9,289 nt of DNA, from positions 1 through 9,289 of the forward strand of contig CALZJV010000380.1 in NCBI GenBank assembly GCA_945787595.1, written 5' to 3'. Origin of the DNA: an uncultured Desulfobacterales bacterium (GTDB lineage Bacteria > Desulfobacterota > Desulfobacteria > Desulfobacterales > JAFDCJ01). A program made the position numbers and the translations under genes. Shown here piece by piece: positions 7,426 through 9,289 of this stretch; positions within the stretch are counted from its first letter, which is position 1; every line of letters starts with the position of its first letter. The notes below the pieces were generated by a model. It was given only the letters and a program-made list of their open reading frames with translations. It had not been told where the DNA came from and ran no database searches.

Positions 7426-7500
7426 CCGATATAAACGGAGGCGCGACGCTCGCAAGCGCCGCGCCTAATCTAAGTGAAACCAATTCGATCCGATATAAAC
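7426..7500. repeat. 11-bp direct repeats flanking the intergenic hairpin
   Basis: CCGATATAAAC occurs at 7426-7436 and again at 7490-7500, a 64-bp period, with the hairpin between them. An exact 11-mer recurring within about 120 bp is unlikely by chance. It may be a target duplication around a small palindromic element, or two copies of a regulator site. Confidence 0.6.
7439..7466 (-). other. Strong two-part hairpin between dctP and dctQ
   Basis: Arms AGGCGCG (7439-7445) and CGCGCCT (7460-7466) pair perfectly over 7 bp. An A/C mismatch separates them from an inner 4-bp stem CGCT/AGCG (7447-7450, 7455-7458) closing a CGCA tetraloop. No U-run follows on the minus strand, so it is not a classic intrinsic terminator. 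A 3' stabiliser for the dctP part of the message is the likeliest role, since binding proteins are normally made in excess of their permeases. Confidence 0.6.
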
Positions 7501-7507
7501 CGTCGCT

Positions 7508-8665
7508 TTAGAAGCCCAGTTCACCCGGAAAGTAATGGTCGTAAGCCAGCTTGTAGTCGCAAGAGTTGAGAAGATCGTAGAACGCAACACGATGCGCGAA
7601 TTCCTTCTGAGAGGCGAGAACCTTTTTAAAGAACGGATCTTTCTCAAGTCCCGGAATAATCGCGTCCCAGGCTTCGAGCTGGGCCTTCATGACCGAATTC
7701 GGGGTCCTGTAAAGCTTGACGCCTGCGGAATCCTTGAGCCATAGCAGATCCTTGGAGTACTGATCCTGACCTCTCCAGAAGTTGGCTGACGAGGCCGCTT
7801 CGGCGGCATACTTCAGAATCGCCTTGTGTTCCTTTTCCAAGGCGTCAAACTTGGTCTTGTTAAAGATGATCTCGAAGAACTCCGCTGCCTGATGATAGCT
7901 GCCCAGCATGTACACCTTGCTGACGTCCTGGGCGCCGAAGCTCCTATCGGAGGTCGGGTTATTGAACTCGAAGGCCTCGATCACGCCGCGTTCGAGGGCC
8001 GGCACGATTTCGCCGCCGGGAAGCTGGGTGACCTTGGTGCCCATGGCCTGCATCAGATCGGCCGCCAGTCCCACGGTTCGGTATTTGAGACCCACCAGGT
8101 CCTTGGCGTCCTTAACCGGTTTTTTAAACCACCCCAGCGGCTGGGTCGGCATCGGCATGGAAAAGAACCCGACGAGGTTAAGGTTCAGATTCTTGAGGAG
8201 CTCGTTATAGAGTTCCAGGCCACCGCCGTAATAGATCCAGGCCAGCCCCTGGTGGGCGTTCTGGCCGAAGACGGGTCCGGTACCGAACAGCGAGGCGACC
8301 TTGCTTTTGCCGTACCAGTAAACGGACACCTGGTGCCCGGCGTCGAGCACGCCTTTGTGAACGGCGTCCTGTACGCGGAAGGCCTTGACCACGGCGCCTG
8401 AGATCAAATACTGGATCTTCAGCCGGCCCCCGGCCATCTCATTGACGCGTTTGACGTAGTCTGTGGCGTAATCGTTGAAAATGTCCTTCGCGCCCCAGGC
8501 ACCTTGCATCTTCAAGACGGTCGTCTGGGCCCGGGAGACCATGGGGAAACCCAATGTTGCCGCGCCGGCGGCTCCTGCTACGGCCGCCTTTTTCAGAAAT
8601 TTACGCCGGCCAATTTTCACATCCTCCGGTTTCTTGACGGTTTTCTTGACTTTTTCTTTTTTCAT
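7508..8665 (-). CDS. dctP: TRAP transporter solute-binding protein, DctP superfamily, TakP/FcbT1-like, with Tat signal
   Basis: Periplasmic receptor that captures the substrate and passes it to DctQM. The N-terminus is Lys-rich and carries a twin-arginine motif, GRRKFLK (19-25), then a hydrophobic stretch (AAVAGAAGAATLGF) and a probable cleavage site after Ser-Arg-Ala at 46. The mature part has the family's ligand block DLVGLKYRTVGL (189-200); Arg196 is the expected carboxylate-binding arginine. It continues with PGGEIVPALERGVIEAFEF (216-234), typical of the TakP/FcbT1 group that binds 2-oxo acids, lactate or aromatic acids. Length, 385 residues, is normal for this group. AAGGAGG (8679 to 8673) lies seven bases before the ATG. 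It follows the RidA-family gene by 197 bp, a gap that could hold its own promoter. The ligand is probably an organic anion. Confidence 0.95.
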   Translation of the reverse strand: MKKEKVKKTVKKPEDVKIGRRKFLKKAAVAGAAGAATLGFPMVSRAQTTVLKMQGAWGAKDIFNDYATDYVKRVNEMAGGRLKIQYLISGAVVKAFRVQDAVHKGVLDAGHQVSVYWYGKSKVASLFGTGPVFGQNAHQGLAWIYYGGGLELYNELLKNLNLNLVGFFSMPMPTQPLGWFKKPVKDAKDLVGLKYRTVGLAADLMQAMGTKVTQLPGGEIVPALERGVIEAFEFNNPTSDRSFGAQDVSKVYMLGSYHQAAEFFEIIFNKTKFDALEKEHKAILKYAAEAASSANFWRGQDQYSKDLLWLKDSAGVKLYRTPNSVMKAQLEAWDAIIPGLEKDPFFKKVLASQKEFAHRVAFYDLLNSCDYKLAYDHYFPGELGF

Positions 8666-8695
8666 AGCAATGCCTCCTTTTGGAAAAATTGATGG

Positions 8696-8719
8696 AAACC
8701 CGTAATTCGGACCGGGTTT
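8696..8719. promoter_or_regulatory. 7-bp dyad upstream of the dctP ribosome binding site
   Basis: AAACCCG (8696-8702) and CGGGTTT (8713-8719) form a perfect inverted repeat with a 10-nt loop, ending 17 nt before the dctP Shine-Dalgarno. The spacing suits either a dimeric repressor operator or a leader hairpin. No copy was seen near the GntR gene, so a link to that regulator is unsupported. Confidence 0.4.
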
Positions 8720-8837
8720 GGGTGAAGTCCGTATGTTGTTGAAAAACCGAAAACTTCAATCGACGGTTTCCGGAACATTCGATAACCTGGGCGAAGGCGT
8801 TCCACCGAGGACGTAAAAACATCGCCGGGGGAGTCAA

Positions 8838-8860
8838 GATGTCCTCTGTGGTCGGACACC
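8838..8860 (-). other. Short hairpin just after the RidA-family stop codon
   Basis: On the transcript, GGTGTCC (8860 to 8854) pairs with GGACATC (8844 to 8838) over 7 bp with one G-U pair and a 9-nt loop. It begins two bases after the TAG. There is no U-tract, so it is at best a weak terminator or a processing/stabilising structure. Confidence 0.3.
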
Positions 8861-8862
8861 AG

Positions 8863-9246
8863 CTAAAGCAGAGCAATCGCCTCAATCTCCACTTTGGCGC
8901 CCTTGGCCAGCCCGGAAACTTCTACGCACGAGCGGGCCGGAGGCGTGTCGGAGAAAAACCCGGCATACACCTCGTTGATCTTGTCAAAGTCGTCCATGTT
9001 GGTAATAAACACCGTTGCTTTGAGTACCCGGTCAAGGGAACATCCGGCTGCTTCCAGAATGGCCTTGAGATTGAAAAGAACTTGGCGGGTCTGCGCCTGG
9101 ACATCGTCACTGACGAGCTCGCCGGTGGCTGGATCGAGCGGAAGTTGCCCCGTGGAAAAAACCAGGGTGTCTGTTTTTACGCCTTGGACAAACGGACCGA
9201 AAGTCGCCGGTGCATTCGGCGTACGGATCGTGGTGATTGTTGACAT
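8863..9246 (-). CDS. RidA/YjgF/UK114-family protein (probable enamine/imine deaminase)
   Basis: RidA proteins are small cytoplasmic trimers that hydrolyse reactive enamine/imine intermediates, such as 2-aminoacrylate, to 2-oxo acids and ammonia. The 127-residue length is standard. Conserved features are STGQLPLDPATGE (31-43), Asn91, the catalytic Arg105 in PPARSCVEV, and Glu120 in VEIEAIA. Two active-site positions differ from E. coli RidA: the GPY tyrosine (Tyr17 there) is Phe19 here, and Ser30 there is Thr32 here, so the substrate or activity may differ. AGGA lies six bases before the ATG at 9246. It is the first gene of the minus-strand series, and bases 9247-9289 upstream show nothing beyond its leader. 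Placement with an amidase and a TRAP importer suggests a role in nitrogen-containing acid breakdown, by inference. Confidence 0.93.
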   Translation of the reverse strand: MSTITTIRTPNAPATFGPFVQGVKTDTLVFSTGQLPLDPATGELVSDDVQAQTRQVLFNLKAILEAAGCSLDRVLKATVFITNMDDFDKINEVYAGFFSDTPPARSCVEVSGLAKGAKVEIEAIALL

Positions 9247-9289
9247 AGTTCATCCTGTTTAATAGCATTACATGAATGAAACATCTGCA

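Noticed and set aside
8791..8804. Sigma54-like site (TGGAAC...GC) upstream of dctP on the minus strand
   Set aside because: The GG to GC spacing is 9 bases instead of the required 10, and the -12 half does not match TTGC.

Overview
This is a bacterial chromosomal window that reads as a Gram-negative carboxylate or amide uptake and catabolism locus next to a TCA-cycle gene. Gene density, Shine-Dalgarno sites, a Tat-exported TRAP solute-binding protein and an FCD-type GntR regulator fit a proteobacterium in the broad sense. A Desulfobacterota-like (former Deltaproteobacteria) or metabolically similar environmental lineage is my guess from the flavour of the proteins, not something shown here. 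Sampled lines suggest the left 2 kb is poorer in GC (about 42% in one line) than the right 6.5 kb (about 58% in another).

Left part (1-2010). The 5' end of sucC (succinyl-CoA synthetase beta subunit) runs off the left edge on the minus strand. A 250-bp divergent control region separates it from a plus-strand FadR/FCD-type GntR regulator. That region holds a good sigma70-type promoter for the regulator and a repeat-rich candidate promoter/operator for sucC. A minus-strand gene for an unrecognised protein follows; its C-terminal half looks like a small beta-rich domain.

Middle (2029-3769). A complete short-chain dehydrogenase (SDR) on the plus strand converges on a D-isomer-specific 2-hydroxyacid dehydrogenase on the minus strand. 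The dehydrogenase has catalytic Arg, Glu and His but appears to lack about 13 residues of its nucleotide-binding domain.

Right part (2849-9246) is one long minus-strand gene series, probably one operon or two linked ones. In transcription order it is: RidA-family protein, TRAP substrate-binding protein (TakP/FcbT1-like, Tat signal), TRAP small permease (DctQ), TRAP large permease (DctM), amidase-signature hydrolase, a 56-residue two-helix membrane protein, and the 2-hydroxyacid dehydrogenase. A simple model is import of an organic acid or an amide-bearing acid, hydrolysis of an amide bond, RidA clean-up of a reactive enamine/imine, and reduction or oxidation of a 2-oxo/2-hydroxy acid. The substrate cannot be read from the sequence.

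Non-coding points of interest are a strong two-part hairpin between dctP and dctQ flanked by exact 11-bp direct repeats, a 7-bp dyad just upstream of the dctP ribosome binding site, and a hairpin 3 nt past the RidA stop. I saw no tRNA, rRNA, CRISPR array, transposase or convincing intrinsic terminator. I found no clearly new molecular system; the best candidates for novelty are the unannotated small membrane protein, the shortened dehydrogenase and the repeat-flanked hairpin.
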